Shown here: positions 33,504 to 43,769 of the stretch, piece after piece
Position numbering within the stretch: the stretch's first letter is position 1
Layout of the letters: the number at the start of each line of letters is the position of its first letter
DNA from: Asparagopsis taxiformis
Taxonomy: Eukaryota; Rhodophyta; Florideophyceae; Bonnemaisoniales; Bonnemaisoniaceae
Assembly: GCA_030407315.1 (NCBI GenBank)
Contig: JALQPE010002118.1
Coordinates: 1-64,000, forward strand
Length of the DNA stretch: 64,000 nt
Direction: 5' to 3'
Position numbers and translations under genes: made by a program
Notes under the pieces: model-generated
What the model was told of the DNA's origin: nothing
Databases searched by the model: none
Seen by the model: only the letters and a program-made list of their open reading frames with translations

Positions 33504-34022
33504 AGTACGTTAATACCTTTCATCTTTCGGTCATTTTCAAGGTTTAGACCTTAGTAAGATCGGTATAACTCCTAACCTTTCGCCTTTACTTCTCCTGCAG
33601 TGTCTAGCAGTGACGAAGAAGATCGTGTTCAGCCACGACTTGAAGAACCTCGTCCAAGGCTTCGCCGGGAAGGAGAATCTCTCCGCGATCGCGTCTTCCG
33701 GAAGGCTTATAGCATTGCCGAGAGGAGAGATAACAAGACGAAGTACGCTGCGCACAAGGACGCGAATCGCTCTAGGTGCAAAGATTGCAACGTTTATCTC
33801 AATTCTGCCGAGTCGAGGGTCGCTCATTACAACGGCGCAAGACATAAAAAGACAGTCGAACGTCTTAAAGAAGGAGGTCTAAAGGTTTGCCGACCGTGTG
33901 GAGTCATCGTCCGCACGAAAAGTGAATTCGACAACCACCTCCGCGGCCGTCGCCATCTAGGAATTGAGAAGGCACTCAAAATCTCCAAAGCTTCTAAAGC
34001 TTCTTCCTCCACTTCCGATTAG
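33504..34022 (+). CDS. ORF0: two U1-type C2H2 zinc fingers (copia-2)
   Basis: A 140-residue frame (33600/33601-34022) starting SSSDEEDRVQPR. It has no genomic ATG: the frame position before SSS is GTG spanning the intron/exon border, a TAA closes the frame upstream at 33573-33575, and no Met occurs inside. Two fingers C-x2-C-x12-H-x5-H (CKDC...H...H and CRPC...H...H) are separated by a short basic linker, with a Lys/Ser-rich tail. Differences from the copia-1 version are mostly conservative, and all eight metal ligands are kept in both. It lies 183 bp upstream of gag. Likely made from a spliced subgenomic RNA. Role unknown; RNA binding is plausible from the finger type. Confidence 0.78.
33505..33600 (+). 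other. predicted 96-nt intron before ORF0 (copia-2)
   Basis: Donor CAAAA|GTACGT (33504/33505), branch-like TCCTAAC (about 33570-33576), a pyrimidine tract and acceptor CTCCTGCAG|TGTC (33600/33601). Joining A33504 to T33601-G33602 creates the ORF0 ATG. Confidence 0.6.
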
Positions 34023-34205
34023 ATAATTTCGTTTCTATACTCTAGGAATCTAGCTGATTTCGCATCCATAAACCTTGTTCACTTGTTCTCCTTCTTTCTT
34101 CGCTCTTAGCTAGAAGTTTCTATCCTATAGACCCCAGCTTGGTCCTCGACGACTATCAGTCGTCTACTTGGGAAAGGTCGAACAGATAAAATATATTAAA
34201 GAGCG

Positions 34206-37200
34206 ATGGAGAGCAATACATCTGGGATCCGAATAGAGAAGCTGGACTACTCCAACTTCCATTCATGGAAACAAAAGATGGAACTCATCCTCGGTCATCG
34301 AGAGGTAGACGAAATGATTGACTCGGAACTTTGTCCTCCTCGCCCTACAGACCCAGAAGAGCTTTCGAAATGGCTACGGAAGGATAAAACTGCCCGAATG
34401 GCCATCGGAATCACGTTGTCCGACGAGATGCTCAAGAATGTTACACACACCACTACTGCTCTAGAAATGTGGCAAGAGATTTGTAACGTGCATCAAAGGC
34501 ATACATTGCTCAACAAACTAGCCGCGAGGCGGGACTTCTATACTGCTACGATGAGACCAGGTGAGCAAATGCTGGTTTATATCAACCGGGTTCGACAAAT
34601 GGCAACAGTATTGACCTCCATGGGTGTCAACATTGACGATAAAGAAATGGCCATGGCTGTTCTCAATGGACTTCCCTCGTCTTTCCAAACGCTTATTACT
34701 GCTCTTGATGCTATCGGGGATGAGGACCCCACCTTTACGTTCGACAAAGTACGCAGTCTCCTTCTCCAAGAGGAGCGTCGAGCTGCGATCCAGAAACCTC
34801 GAGGGTCGTCTTCGGATACAGCTGCTTTGGTTTCCACAAGTGGAAAGCCTTCTGGAAACATCAACAGGAAGAAATGTACCCACTGTGGGCGTACGAACCA
34901 TACAGAGCCGTATTGTTGGCAGAAGTATGGCCGACCTCCCCGCTCCCGCTCGAACAAACCTCGCACTTCTGCTCACATATCTCAACGAGAGTCGAACTTA
35001 ACCTCTATGGCTGCCGTAGCGATGGACACTGAACAGAACAAAGATGATGAAGGAAAAGAGTATGTTTGTCTACTCTCATCATATTCTGAGTCGCTCAAGG
35101 AGATACACATCGCATCTACCTGGTACATCGACTCCGCAGCTACTTCTCATATGACGTTCGATCGAACAATGTTTGTTTCCTACAAGAAATTAAAACCTTT
35201 CAGTGTGACTCTAGGAGACAAATCAACTGCACTAGCTGTGGGATGTGGCGATGTTAAACTTTCAATCCTAGTAAACGGGAAAGAAAGAGTTTACCTACTT
35301 AAAGATGTCCTTCATGTTCCGTCATTTATTTTTTCCCTCATATCAGTGAGTACTCTCACTGCTCGTGGAATATCGGTACAGTTTACGAACAATGGAGTCA
35401 TCTTAACTAAAGACGGAGGCGCGATAGCCACCGGACACAAACGTAACGGACTCTATGCTATCGATCTCAATGTTCCTATTAAAGAAAGGGATATTGGAAT
35501 AGAATCTGCTTGTGTTGCTTCTCTGCAACTATGGCATGAACGATTAGGCCACTTCGACAAAAATGGAATATCTCGAATGGCACAAATCTCCGCGGTGAAT
35601 GGACTCAGAATCAAAAACGACTCATCCCCGAAAACCCATCTGTGTGAAGGGTGCGTTACCGGTAAAATGCCTCGTGTAGCGATCCCGAAATCTTCTCTGA
35701 CGAGAGCCTTTGAGATACTTGATTTAGTTCACACAGACCTAGCAGGGCCTATAGAACCACGCTCAAAAGGGGGAGCTCGATATTTCGTTACTTTCATTGA
35801 CGACAAGTCTCGTTGGCTCACTGTCTATCCGTTGCATCGGAAGTCTGATTGCTTCGATGCATTCCAGCGATTTCTGTGTTTGGCTGAAACACAAACAGGG
35901 CGAGTACTTCGTCAATTACGCTCCGACGGAGGGGGAGAATATTTCTCCAATGAGTTCTGCTCTTTCCTTGAAATGAAAGGCATCAAACGGCAGACGACTT
36001 GTGCATACACTCCACAACAGAACGGCGTAGCAGAACGTATGAATCGAACTCTGAAGGATCACATTCGAACCATGCTTCATCACAACTCTACTCCATTGGA
36101 GTTCTGGGCAGAGGCACTCTCTTGTGCTGCCTACATTCGTAATCGAATTACTAGTCGTTCTCTTCCATCTGGAACGACTCCTTTTGAAATCTGGCACGGC
36201 CGAAAACCAAACATCGCGCACTTGCGCACGTTCGGCAGTAATTGCTGGTATAAAATTCCAGATAAACATCTACAGACGCTAGACTACCGTTCAGTCAAAG
36301 CGATAATGCTTGGGTACGCAGAAGCACAGAAAGCATACAAGTTATGGGACTTTACAAATGAGAAAATAGTAGTGTCTCGAGATGTGATCTTCGACGAGAC
36401 GAAATCGAAAACGGTGACTAAGGAGTCTGACTACACAGAATTTGACACTTTCTCTTATGAGACTTTTGAGAACCACACATCTGAGAACTCTCCAGGTTCT
36501 CGTACACAAAAGAACTCTCCTCCCTCTCCACCCTCAAGTCCCTCTACTGAACATATCACATCACAGCCACAATCTCCTCCACCCACATCTGCTTCAGGAC
36601 CTGACGTTTCCATTATGAATGCTCCTCGAAAATCTTCCCGTGCTCGAAAACCTCCGGGTGAATGGTGGAAAACCACTGCCATCGTTTCTGCTGCGGCTGA
36701 TTCCACTCCAGAACACCTCCTCACCTTCACTGAGGTGACCAAGGGGGAGGAGAAAGGTCTATGGATCGAAGCAATCCAATCCGAAATGGATTCTCTCCAT
36801 GCAAATCGCACTTGGATTCTGGTCCCCCGCAGTGAAGCTGTCAACCTTCTTTCTTCAAAATGGGTCTTCAAACGCAAAGATATCATCAACGACAACGGAG
36901 AGCACTCAATAAAGCATAAAGCTCGGCTCGTAACGCGAGGATTCGAGCAGAAATATGGCATTGACTATGCCGAAACATACGCACCTGTTGTCAAGTTCTG
37001 CACTCTACGCATGTTCTTCGCTCTGACTGTTCATCACGATCTTTTCTGCGATCAGATGGATGTGAAGACAGCCTTTCTCTATGGTGACCTCGAACAAGAA
37101 ATATACATGGAGCAGCCTGAGGGGTTTGTGAGTCCAGCGTATCCCAACCATGTCTGTAAACTTCAGAAAGCACTTTACGGTCTCAAACAGGCTCCAAGGC

Positions 37201-38282
37201 AGTGGCACGCTAAAATTGACGAGTTTCTCATATCTGAACTCACATTCCAGAGCTCCCCGTACGATCCATGCTTCTATGTTAGGAACAGTAAGGATTCTAT
37301 GATGATCATTGCACTTTACGTGGATGATTTGTTGCTGGCCTCTAGCAGCAGAGACTTATTGGACGAACTAAAGGAAGAGTTCTGCAAACGCTTCGAGATG
37401 AAAGACTGTGGCAGAGCTCGAGTGTGCCTTGGACTAGAAATTGTACGAGACCCTTCCAGAGGGCTGTTGCACTTGAATCAAACCCGATACGCCGAAAAGG
37501 TATTGGAACGATTCGGAATGGAAAACTCCAGCCCTGTTACAACTCCAATGCAAGCTCAGATCTCGATTGGGGATACCGAAACAGAGGCAATTGACTCCAC
37601 ACTCTACCGCAAAGCCATTGGAAGCCTAATGTATCTAGCTGTGGGAACTCGTCCTGACATCGCGTTTGCAGTCGGAAGACTTGCTCAGTTCGTCGAGACT
37701 CCAACCAAATCTCTCTGGGTAGCTGTGAAGCGCGTTCTACGATATGTTTCAGGTACTAAAGGTTTTGGGGTACTTTACAAGGCCTCAGAGGATCTATCAC
37801 CGGTAGGATTTAGCGACTCAGATTGGGGAGGCTGCACAATAAATCGGAAATCTACCAGCGGCTACGTCTTCATGATGGCTGGCGCAGCTGTGAGCTGGAA
37901 GTCTCGCAAGCAAAGCTGTGTAGCTCAGTCTTCCTCCGAGGCTGAATACATGGCCCTGAGTGCTGCTGTAAAGGAGGCTATTTGGCTCAGCAATATAGTT
38001 GGTTTCGGCAGCGGGAACAGCTCCGCAGATCCGATTCTCATCAATGTCGATAACCAAGGCTCAATCAAGATGGCCAAGAATGACGCATCGGGAACTCGAA
38101 CCAAACATATCGACATCCAATATCATTTCGTCCGAGATTGTCTACTGAAGGAGATGTTTGCAATTGACTACTGCCCAACATCTGAAATGATAGCCGACCT
38201 GCTGACTAAGCCTCTGCAACGCGTTCAGTTCATGAAGCTCCGAGAACTTATGGGTGTGTCAGCACTGTCATCAATCGAGTAA
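34206..38282 (+). CDS. gag-pol: copia-2 gag-pol polyprotein, intact
   Basis: 1358 residues from ATG 34206 in one frame. Gag N-terminus (LDYSNFHSWKQKM); CCHC knuckle CTHCGRTNHTEPYC near residue 223; aspartic protease DSAATSH near 309; [12 protein letters not shown]...CEGC near 443; integrase catalytic residues in [10 protein letters not shown] (about 507), [10 protein letters not shown] (about 573) and NGVAERMN (about 607); RT with TAFLYGDL (about 953) and YVDDLL (about 1039); RNase H with DSDWGG (about 1206) and SSSEAEYMAL (about 1243). It would make the capsid, protease, integrase and RT/RNase H. No Gag/Pol frameshift or stop separates the parts, so the Gag:Pol ratio must be set in another way, perhaps by splicing as in Drosophila copia. 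It ends 15 bp before the 3' LTR. Confidence 0.97.
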   Translation: MESNTSGIRIEKLDYSNFHSWKQKMELILGHREVDEMIDSELCPPRPTDPEELSKWLRKDKTARMAIGITLSDEMLKNVTHTTTALEMWQEICNVHQRHTLLNKLAARRDFYTATMRPGEQMLVYINRVRQMATVLTSMGVNIDDKEMAMAVLNGLPSSFQTLITALDAIGDEDPTFTFDKVRSLLLQEERRAAIQKPRGSSSDTAALVSTSGKPSGNINRKKCTHCGRTNHTEPYCWQKYGRPPRSRSNKPRTSAHISQRESNLTSMAAVAMDTEQNKDDEGKEYVCLLSSYSESLKEIHIASTWYIDSAATSHMTFDRTMFVSYKKLKPFSVTLGDKSTALAVGCGDVKLSILVNGKERVYLLKDVLHVPSFIFSLISVSTLTARGISVQFTNNGVILTKDGGAIATGHKRNGLYAIDLNVPIKERDIGIESACVASLQLWHERLGHFDKNGISRMAQISAVNGLRIKNDSSPKTHLCEGCVTGKMPRVAIPKSSLTRAFEILDLVHTDLAGPIEPRSKGGARYFVTFIDDKSRWLTVYPLHRKSDCFDAFQRFLCLAETQTGRVLRQLRSDGGGEYFSNEFCSFLEMKGIKRQTTCAYTPQQNGVAERMNRTLKDHIRTMLHHNSTPLEFWAEALSCAAYIRNRITSRSLPSGTTPFEIWHGRKPNIAHLRTFGSNCWYKIPDKHLQTLDYRSVKAIMLGYAEAQKAYKLWDFTNEKIVVSRDVIFDETKSKTVTKESDYTEFDTFSYETFENHTSENSPGSRTQKNSPPSPPSSPSTEHITSQPQSPPPTSASGPDVSIMNAPRKSSRARKPPGEWWKTTAIVSAAADSTPEHLLTFTEVTKGEEKGLWIEAIQSEMDSLHANRTWILVPRSEAVNLLSSKWVFKRKDIINDNGEHSIKHKARLVTRGFEQKYGIDYAETYAPVVKFCTLRMFFALTVHHDLFCDQMDVKTAFLYGDLEQEIYMEQPEGFVSPAYPNHVCKLQKALYGLKQAPRQWHAKIDEFLISELTFQSSPYDPCFYVRNSKDSMMIIALYVDDLLLASSSRDLLDELKEEFCKRFEMKDCGRARVCLGLEIVRDPSRGLLHLNQTRYAEKVLERFGMENSSPVTTPMQAQISIGDTETEAIDSTLYRKAIGSLMYLAVGTRPDIAFAVGRLAQFVETPTKSLWVAVKRVLRYVSGTKGFGVLYKASEDLSPVGFSDSDWGGCTINRKSTSGYVFMMAGAAVSWKSRKQSCVAQSSSEAEYMALSAAVKEAIWLSNIVGFGSGNSSADPILINVDNQGSIKMAKNDASGTRTKHIDIQYHFVRDCLLKEMFAIDYCPTSEMIADLLTKPLQRVQFMKLRELMGVSALSSIE

Positions 38283-38285
38283 GCC

Positions 38286-38297
38286 AAAGAGGGGGAG
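38286..38297 (+). other. polypurine tract of copia-2
   Basis: AAAGAGGGGGAG directly before the 3' LTR. Confidence 0.85.
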
Positions 38298-38772
38298 TGT
38301 TGAATCACTGCGAATAGGCCTCGAAGGCCTAATTCCGTGAGAAAACTTTGACTCTCGATTTCTCTATGAAGGAGTGCTCTGAGCGCTCCGAAACCTATCT
38401 CATTGTATTCAGCGTCACCGAATTAGTCGGGTAGCAACTTCTCCGGGGCTCTTACGACACTCCATTACGGAGTAACTAGCCTCAGAAGTTTTAATTTGTT
38501 TGTCATAATTCAAATTAGTAATTAGAAATGCTAGGACGAGTTGAGGTCCTGGCACTGGGAAAAATGTTATGATATATGTACACGTGGCGATGGCATGATA
38601 GAAATCACACGTGTACCAGATTGGCAGGTGGTGATGGCAACGACAGACTGTCTGGACAAACCAAGAACAGGCTGTCCGACTCACCGTTGGCGCATCTCGC
38701 CAGTAGTAGAAATAATCTGGTGAGCTCGCAATTTTTAGTAAACACTGGTAAGCGACCATTTTGATTCTCACA
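38298..38772 (+). repeat. 3' LTR of copia-2
   Basis: 475 bp, appears identical to the 5' LTR by eye. Confidence 0.95.
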
Positions 38773-38904
38773 TTTGACAGGTGAGTACTGCTGAATAGGT
38801 TTCACCCTGGACTAATGGTGGCTGGACATGCTGCATTATATGATATACTTCAACTCTGGAACGTAGCTTTATTTGTAGTCGAAATGAAAACATCTTTCGT
38901 GAAC

Positions 38905-40146
38905 CTAATTCCATGCTCTAAACGCTGTCCCATAATGAACGTAGAGCTCCTGCCCTGGACGGATATCGCGGATTGCACGTACTACGATGATCTTCGGATT
39001 TTCTAGGTCCTTGGCCTTGAGCTTCTTCCCCGTCGAACCGCTGCTGTAGTTCTCGACAAACTTGACGTTGGCCATCCGCCTGGTGTCTTCCGCCGGAGTG
39101 TCCTCACCTCGCAAATACCGCGGGTCATTGATGAACTGCTCCGAACAGAACGGAGCCGGAACAATCCAAATTGGATGCTCGATGTTTTCGTCGTCCTCCG
39201 CTGTTGCATACAGCTTGATGGCATACATCAAGAATGTTTCCTTCGTTATCGCCATGTGACCCTCTCCGTACGCGAACCTCATCGACTCCTTGCTCATATC
39301 AGAGTACACAACAGTTCCGTAGTATGCACATACTTCGTCGCCAACATTAAATGTCTGTTCAGCGAAGAGCCCTCTTCCTGCATTTGGATGCTTAATCAGC
39401 GATGGTCGAACGCTCAATTTTTTCGCAACACAATCGTGTGCCCGCCTCACGCGAGGGTTTTCAGTTTGCAACCAGCGGCGCAGGGAAGGTGGCCAATAAT
39501 GTACCGGTTTTTCCATGTGCTCGTGCGACGCAATCGACTCTGGGCACAGCTGCCAGAGGTACTGCCGAATATATTTCTGGAACCTCTGGTACAGGGGAAG
39601 GCCAGGTGGGGGTTCGATGATCCTGCGTTCCCTCTGTGTACGCATCGTGACAGAGGGGGACGCCAAGAACTTCTCAGCACTCTGTTTCGCTTCTGTCGTG
39701 ACCCTCATGTCAGTGTTGTTTGAAAGAATTACACGTGACATGACTGCATACAGCTTTGGAAGCGATCGTGCCACACACAATTTGTCCATGTCACTGCCGA
39801 CGAAAACACGGTGCTCAGGCAAGCTCATAGCTGCTTTTCCCGTTGCGAAAGTGCCAGAGAATGGATCGACAACAATATCACCAGGCTGTGAATGCTGGCT
39901 GATCAACTCCATCATGAGAGCGACGCTCTTCTGCTCTGCACGAACTCTGACCGTAGCACCGGTTGTGCTCCTTGTTCGCCACACCATCTCATTCGAATCG
40001 ATGGCGGGCATATTGATGGTGACGTTGCACCACGCCGGGTACGTGCCGTCCATGTATCCGTGGTTCCTATAGGCCACCATCTCGCTTCCAGTCTTGAACG
40101 GAACACCTCGCTTCCAGAAGTGGATAGCGACCTCTGCCATGTTCAT
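38905..40146 (-). CDS. methyltransferase motif-I half plus SET domain (C-terminal part of MTase-SET gene)
   Basis: 413 codons. The first part (MNMAEVAIHFWKRGVPFKTG) leads to VVDPFSGTFATGKAAM, the SAM-binding motif I of a beta-class DNA methyltransferase, whose catalytic DPPYN motif is in the upstream frame. The second part is a SET-like domain: AGRGLFAEQ...GDEVCAYYG, then INDPRYL and NVKFVE in place of the usual NHS/C motif, then IRDIRPGQELYVHYG at the end. The ATG overlaps the upstream stop as ATGA, and upstream codons in this frame read KRYQR, so the two frames most likely derive from one gene split by a one-base indel near 40155-40170. A protein joining DNA methylation with protein-lysine methylation would be unusual; SET activity is uncertain because the Asn-His motif is altered. 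Confidence 0.75.
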   Translation of the reverse strand: MNMAEVAIHFWKRGVPFKTGSEMVAYRNHGYMDGTYPAWCNVTINMPAIDSNEMVWRTRSTTGATVRVRAEQKSVALMMELISQHSQPGDIVVDPFSGTFATGKAAMSLPEHRVFVGSDMDKLCVARSLPKLYAVMSRVILSNNTDMRVTTEAKQSAEKFLASPSVTMRTQRERRIIEPPPGLPLYQRFQKYIRQYLWQLCPESIASHEHMEKPVHYWPPSLRRWLQTENPRVRRAHDCVAKKLSVRPSLIKHPNAGRGLFAEQTFNVGDEVCAYYGTVVYSDMSKESMRFAYGEGHMAITKETFLMYAIKLYATAEDDENIEHPIWIVPAPFCSEQFINDPRYLRGEDTPAEDTRRMANVKFVENYSSGSTGKKLKAKDLENPKIIVVRAIRDIRPGQELYVHYGTAFRAWN

Positions 40147-42101
40147 GCGTTGGTACCTCTTCCGCCCGGCATTTGATAGAGGTGCCCAGGTAGTCGGACA
40201 AACAACAGAGGTACCTCGTCAACGAAGAAAACTGAATTCCGAACGACGTCCTCCTCCTCCTCGTCCTCATCCTCATCCGCACTTTCTTCGCCACTGTGCT
40301 GCGATGCTTCGGAGTCCGAATTCATGGACGTAACCTCTTCTTCATCCGACCCGTCATCACTGGCAGCAGCATTGGTTGGGCCTTCTGACTGCGGTCCTTT
40401 GTACGTTTCCAAGTAATGGAACCATTCGTAGAACTGCAAAACGGAGCAGAACACGATGCCGTGGCCACCGGGGCGCAACAGCTCGTCAAACACTTCGATG
40501 CTAGCCTGCATATCTTCTGCAGTTAGCCTGTCGTACGAAGAGTTGGAATCGTTCCTCTTACGACGAACATTGTAGGGCGGATCAGTCAGAATGAGCTGAA
40601 CGTTGCCCGTGATGGGCACGTGTTCTCGGCTCTCGTCGGCACTGACCAAATCTTCGAAAGGGACGTCGTACACCCGGCAATACTGACTCATTTTCGAAAG
40701 AAAGTCCTTTGCGAGAGCCTGCCCTTCACTTTCCTGCTCTTCTGTCGCATGGGGTGACGGTGACGGGGGAGACGGCCCTTGGGCAGTAAGACTGGTCCTC
40801 CCAGGCCCAAGTTCAAGCTTGGTTGTGTGTCTTGTCGACGGAACCAAACCTCTCCCTCCTGTGTTGCGACGAGTGGGAGTGTCATCAACCGGCTTGGGGA
40901 CCTTTTCTGCGTCGGCGGCTTGTGGTGCCGGGCGGAGGACAGCCATAACGTCTTCGTCGAGGGTGTCAAAGTACGCTGGCAGCTTGTCCGGATTTCCGCT
41001 TGACAAGTATATTTCCAGCGCCCCCCAGCGGTCGGACTCCGGCCAGGTGTACAGGTCCGGGTTGACGATAAGAAACTGCAACCGGTCGAAGAACTTCCTC
41101 ACAAGGTCCCTAAATGCACTGTGCTGCGCACTGGTTCTTGTCTCTACTTTTCCACCATATCCATCAGGATGAGATAGGGGAGCTTTGTCGTGGTAGAGAT
41201 CTAGCTTCTGCTCCATCGGTGCGAATAGACCTTCATCGAGCACGTCAAACCAATGCTCACTGCTGTCGAAAATGATGTACGGCGCCATCAACTCTTCGAA
41301 GCTGGAAAACTTTGCGGCGAAGGCCACATCGGTCCAAGCATGGTATAAAACTTGAACCACGTAACAAGCTCGATTAGTGCTTTTCCGATGGGCTGGGACG
41401 CGTGCGGCTTCGTTCCCCTCTTCGGCCGCGTCGCCTATTCGGCGACGCGGCAGGTTCTTGTTGTGATTTCGGATGATAGACAACGCTTGGAAATACATCA
41501 ATACCTCGAACGTTTCCGGTGGAGCAAGAACGAAGGCGCTTGGTTCCCCGCGCTGCGGCGCCTGTAGTGGCGAAGGAAGCATGTTACATCCAATAAGGAA
41601 GGTCTGCGGCACGATCCCAGAAAGGATGCAGTGCTCAACCTATTGCCCGATACGCTCATCCTGTCTTGAAAACTCGGCAATCGGTAATGCCAGACGAACA
41701 ATCTGCTTGGCTCGCTCAACGTTCATCTCTGCCATGACGATTTCGGCAACATCCGCCTCGACTCCAGCATTCTTCGAACGACCGCTGAAGGCCATGCTGA
41801 GTCGACCTTGCAGCGCCGCAAATTGTTCTTCCGTGCCCTGCGCAACCCAAGCGCCAAGGTCCGCGTATGTGAAACCTCCCGGCTTGTCCGTCAAGTCTGC
41901 GAAACTTGAGTGGGCGAATAAATCCAGCAAGAGGCGGAGGAAGTCTTTGCCAGCGAGAGTAGTTTCGCGGGCGGCGCGACCTACGTTTCGACGTGTACCC
42001 ATGTCACTAGAATCCTCCCAAGGGCTAGCGGGTTCGCGCAGAATTGGCACGGTTGCGTCGTCAACGATCGGATTGCTGTTGCGCCTGCGCTTATTCGTCA
42101 T
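40143..42101 (-). CDS. beta-class DNA methyltransferase, N-terminal and DPPY part (in-frame TAG)
   Basis: ATG at 42101 (MTNKRRRNSNP, basic, possible nuclear signal). A helical part of about 153 codons ends at a TAG (41642-41640), but the same frame continues without interruption to 40143, so the TAG is a point lesion or is read through. The catalytic motif LILTDPPYNV lies at about residue 505 (plus strand 40565-40592), followed by LLRPGGHGIVFC and an acidic Asp/Glu/Ser tract (40330-40230). DPPY before motif I is the beta order of N6-adenine or N4-cytosine methyltransferases. The upstream 500 residues are unassigned and may hold target recognition. It lies divergent from the ParB-like gene across a 3-kb repeat region. 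Confidence 0.75.
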
Positions 42102-42447
42102 AATGGAATGAGTGGAAATTCGGTACAGGATGGCGACCGCTCGGCGAGACAGTCAAATTTGACGACGTATCTCGTGACGTTTGCACTCTTTCGTGAGGAA
42201 CACTGGTTGATATCGAACAGAACAGAGTATACGGGTACACAGCAATGGAAAGGTCTTGAAACCCGTAACCGGTGTAGGTAATAAGTTGTGACGGATACGT
42301 GGTAGAGAAAAATTTTAAAAAGATTGTGATTCCCTGTCTTTGAGTGTTGTACTGCACGGCCGCCATGGCGGCTGTGACTGCAGTCACATAGGTTGTCACA
42401 GGTGCATCACGCTTACCAGGTGAGCGACATCCGGACGGCCACTGGAC
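42102..42447. other. upstream region of the MTase-SET gene
   Basis: No gene seen. Contains a short inverted repeat GGCCGCCATGGCGGC (42359-42373) and TGACTGCAGTCA (42376-42387). Confidence 0.35.
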
Positions 42448-42630
42448 ATGGGGATGTCCAGCTCAGATGCATTGCTGGCCAGCCCAGAAATTGTAATATT
42501 TCGGGCAGAAAAAATATTGCAAAAAACATCGATTTGGGCGGTCGATTGTGCCGTACGGCACACCCCCATCTCAAAAACATGTTCACATGTGCATGTTTTT
42601 GAGAATAGCCCAAATTTTAATTCAAATCAG
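42448..42630. repeat. internal repeat, copy R1
   Basis: About 183 bp from GGGATGTCCAGCTCAGATGC to AATTCAAATCAG, with the palindrome GTGCCGTACGGCAC and the inverted repeat AAAACATGTTCACATGTGCATGTTTT. Further copies lie at about 43770-43935, 44145-44325, 44640-44826 and 49395-49585. Confidence 0.88.
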
Positions 42631-42930
42631 GATGCAGATATTCGCCTTCTAGCATTGTCAGAACACATTCGTATAACCACATTTGGAGAACCTGAGCCCA
42701 GAGCTATCGGTTTTGGCGGGAGCTAAGCCATATCTCATATAATCAGTAACTACTTCCCGTCAGCTGAGTGGTGGAACCCCTGCTATTTCTACCAACGAGA
42801 CATACGGGGTGTCAACTCGGCAATCGTATATGATATGGGTGCTAAATTTATTCAAGAGACGAATGGGCTTCGAAAAGGAGCCCAACAACGTTTTCTTGTG
42901 ATCCATGGGTATAGGACTATTCTATTCTTC

Positions 42931-43240
42931 TCCAGGCTTCCACCATAGCCTCCTCCACCACCTCCGTTAATGGATCGAATATCCGAACCGCACCTCAACA
43001 TGCTTTTCTTCTCATCCATGGGTACTGACATCTCCGAGATGTGAGTCACATGTTCTGCAGGCTTCCACCGTAGCCGCCTCCTCCGCCTCCGTTAATGGCA
43101 ACAATATCCGAACCGGACCTCAACATGTTTTCTTCTCATCCATGGGTACTGACATCTCACATGTTCAACATGTGAGATGTCAGTACCGGAGAAATTCTCC
43201 AGGCTTCCTCCGTAGCCACCTCCTCCACCTCCGTCTGTGG
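42931..43240. repeat. minisatellite of about 126-143 bp with a 43-bp perfect palindrome
   Basis: GGCTTCCACC(A/G)TAGCC(T/G)CCTCC starts each of two full units (42935, 43061) and a partial third (about 43200). On the minus strand this codes a Gly-rich string (NGGGGGGYGGSL), but stops occur between units. Within unit 2, GGTACTGACATCTCACATGTT (43145-43165) is exactly inverted at 43167-43187 with one base between. Confidence 0.8.
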
Positions 43241-43769
43241 GAATCAACACAACATCACCACTGCGTCTTACCTCACACCCACATCTCTCCGGGATGAAAA
43301 CGGACGGACGACATAGGGTTTGTAGACGTTTAGAATCTTGTTAGAAAAAAGTAAACGAAAGAGAACTTCTCTTTCATTGAATGATATCTCGTCCCTGTCG
43401 CAATATGTTCCATTTTCAATTTCTCGGGTTGCACACCCATCATGGGTGATGAAGGCCTGGATCGAACCCTCCGAGGGTCTTCGATGGATAGGACAGATAG
43501 TGGAAGGCTTTTAAGCCTGTGACCAAGCGGCTATTGATTGGTTGGAGGAAGGAAATTACAGAGGAAATATAGCTGAGTACGGTGCTCGCGATAGCTGTTA
43601 GGTTAAAGTCAAATATGTTTTTCGATTATTTTTCGTACGGAAATGCCTTGGAAAAGACGATGCTTTGTCGTTCTCCTGGAGGGAGTCCGTTGCATTGCAC
43701 TCAATTCGAGAGCATCGTCATGAAGGAGAGGATTCTTTCTGCTTGTTAGAATCGGTTTAGAGCAGATAG
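43241..43769. other. non-coding spacer between repeats
   Basis: No supported gene; includes a long imperfect purine/pyrimidine stretch and no recognised motif. Confidence 0.3.

Larger units (their letters stand above)
32278..38772 (+). mobile_element. copia-2: intact Ty1/copia element nested in the large element
   Basis: 6495 bp with two 475-bp LTRs (32278-32752, 38298-38772) that look identical, a half-tRNA primer-binding site, a spliced ORF0, an uninterrupted 1358-codon gag-pol and a polypurine tract. Identical LTRs and open frames suggest a young, possibly active copy. The outer five bases (CCCAC left, TTTGA right) do not match, so the target duplication is missing. Confidence 0.95.

Noticed and set aside
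35916..36269. Minus-strand frames inside copia-2 (also mirrored in copia-3) as antisense genes
   Set aside because: They are shadows of the conserved gag-pol frame; their presence in both copies only reflects near-identical DNA.
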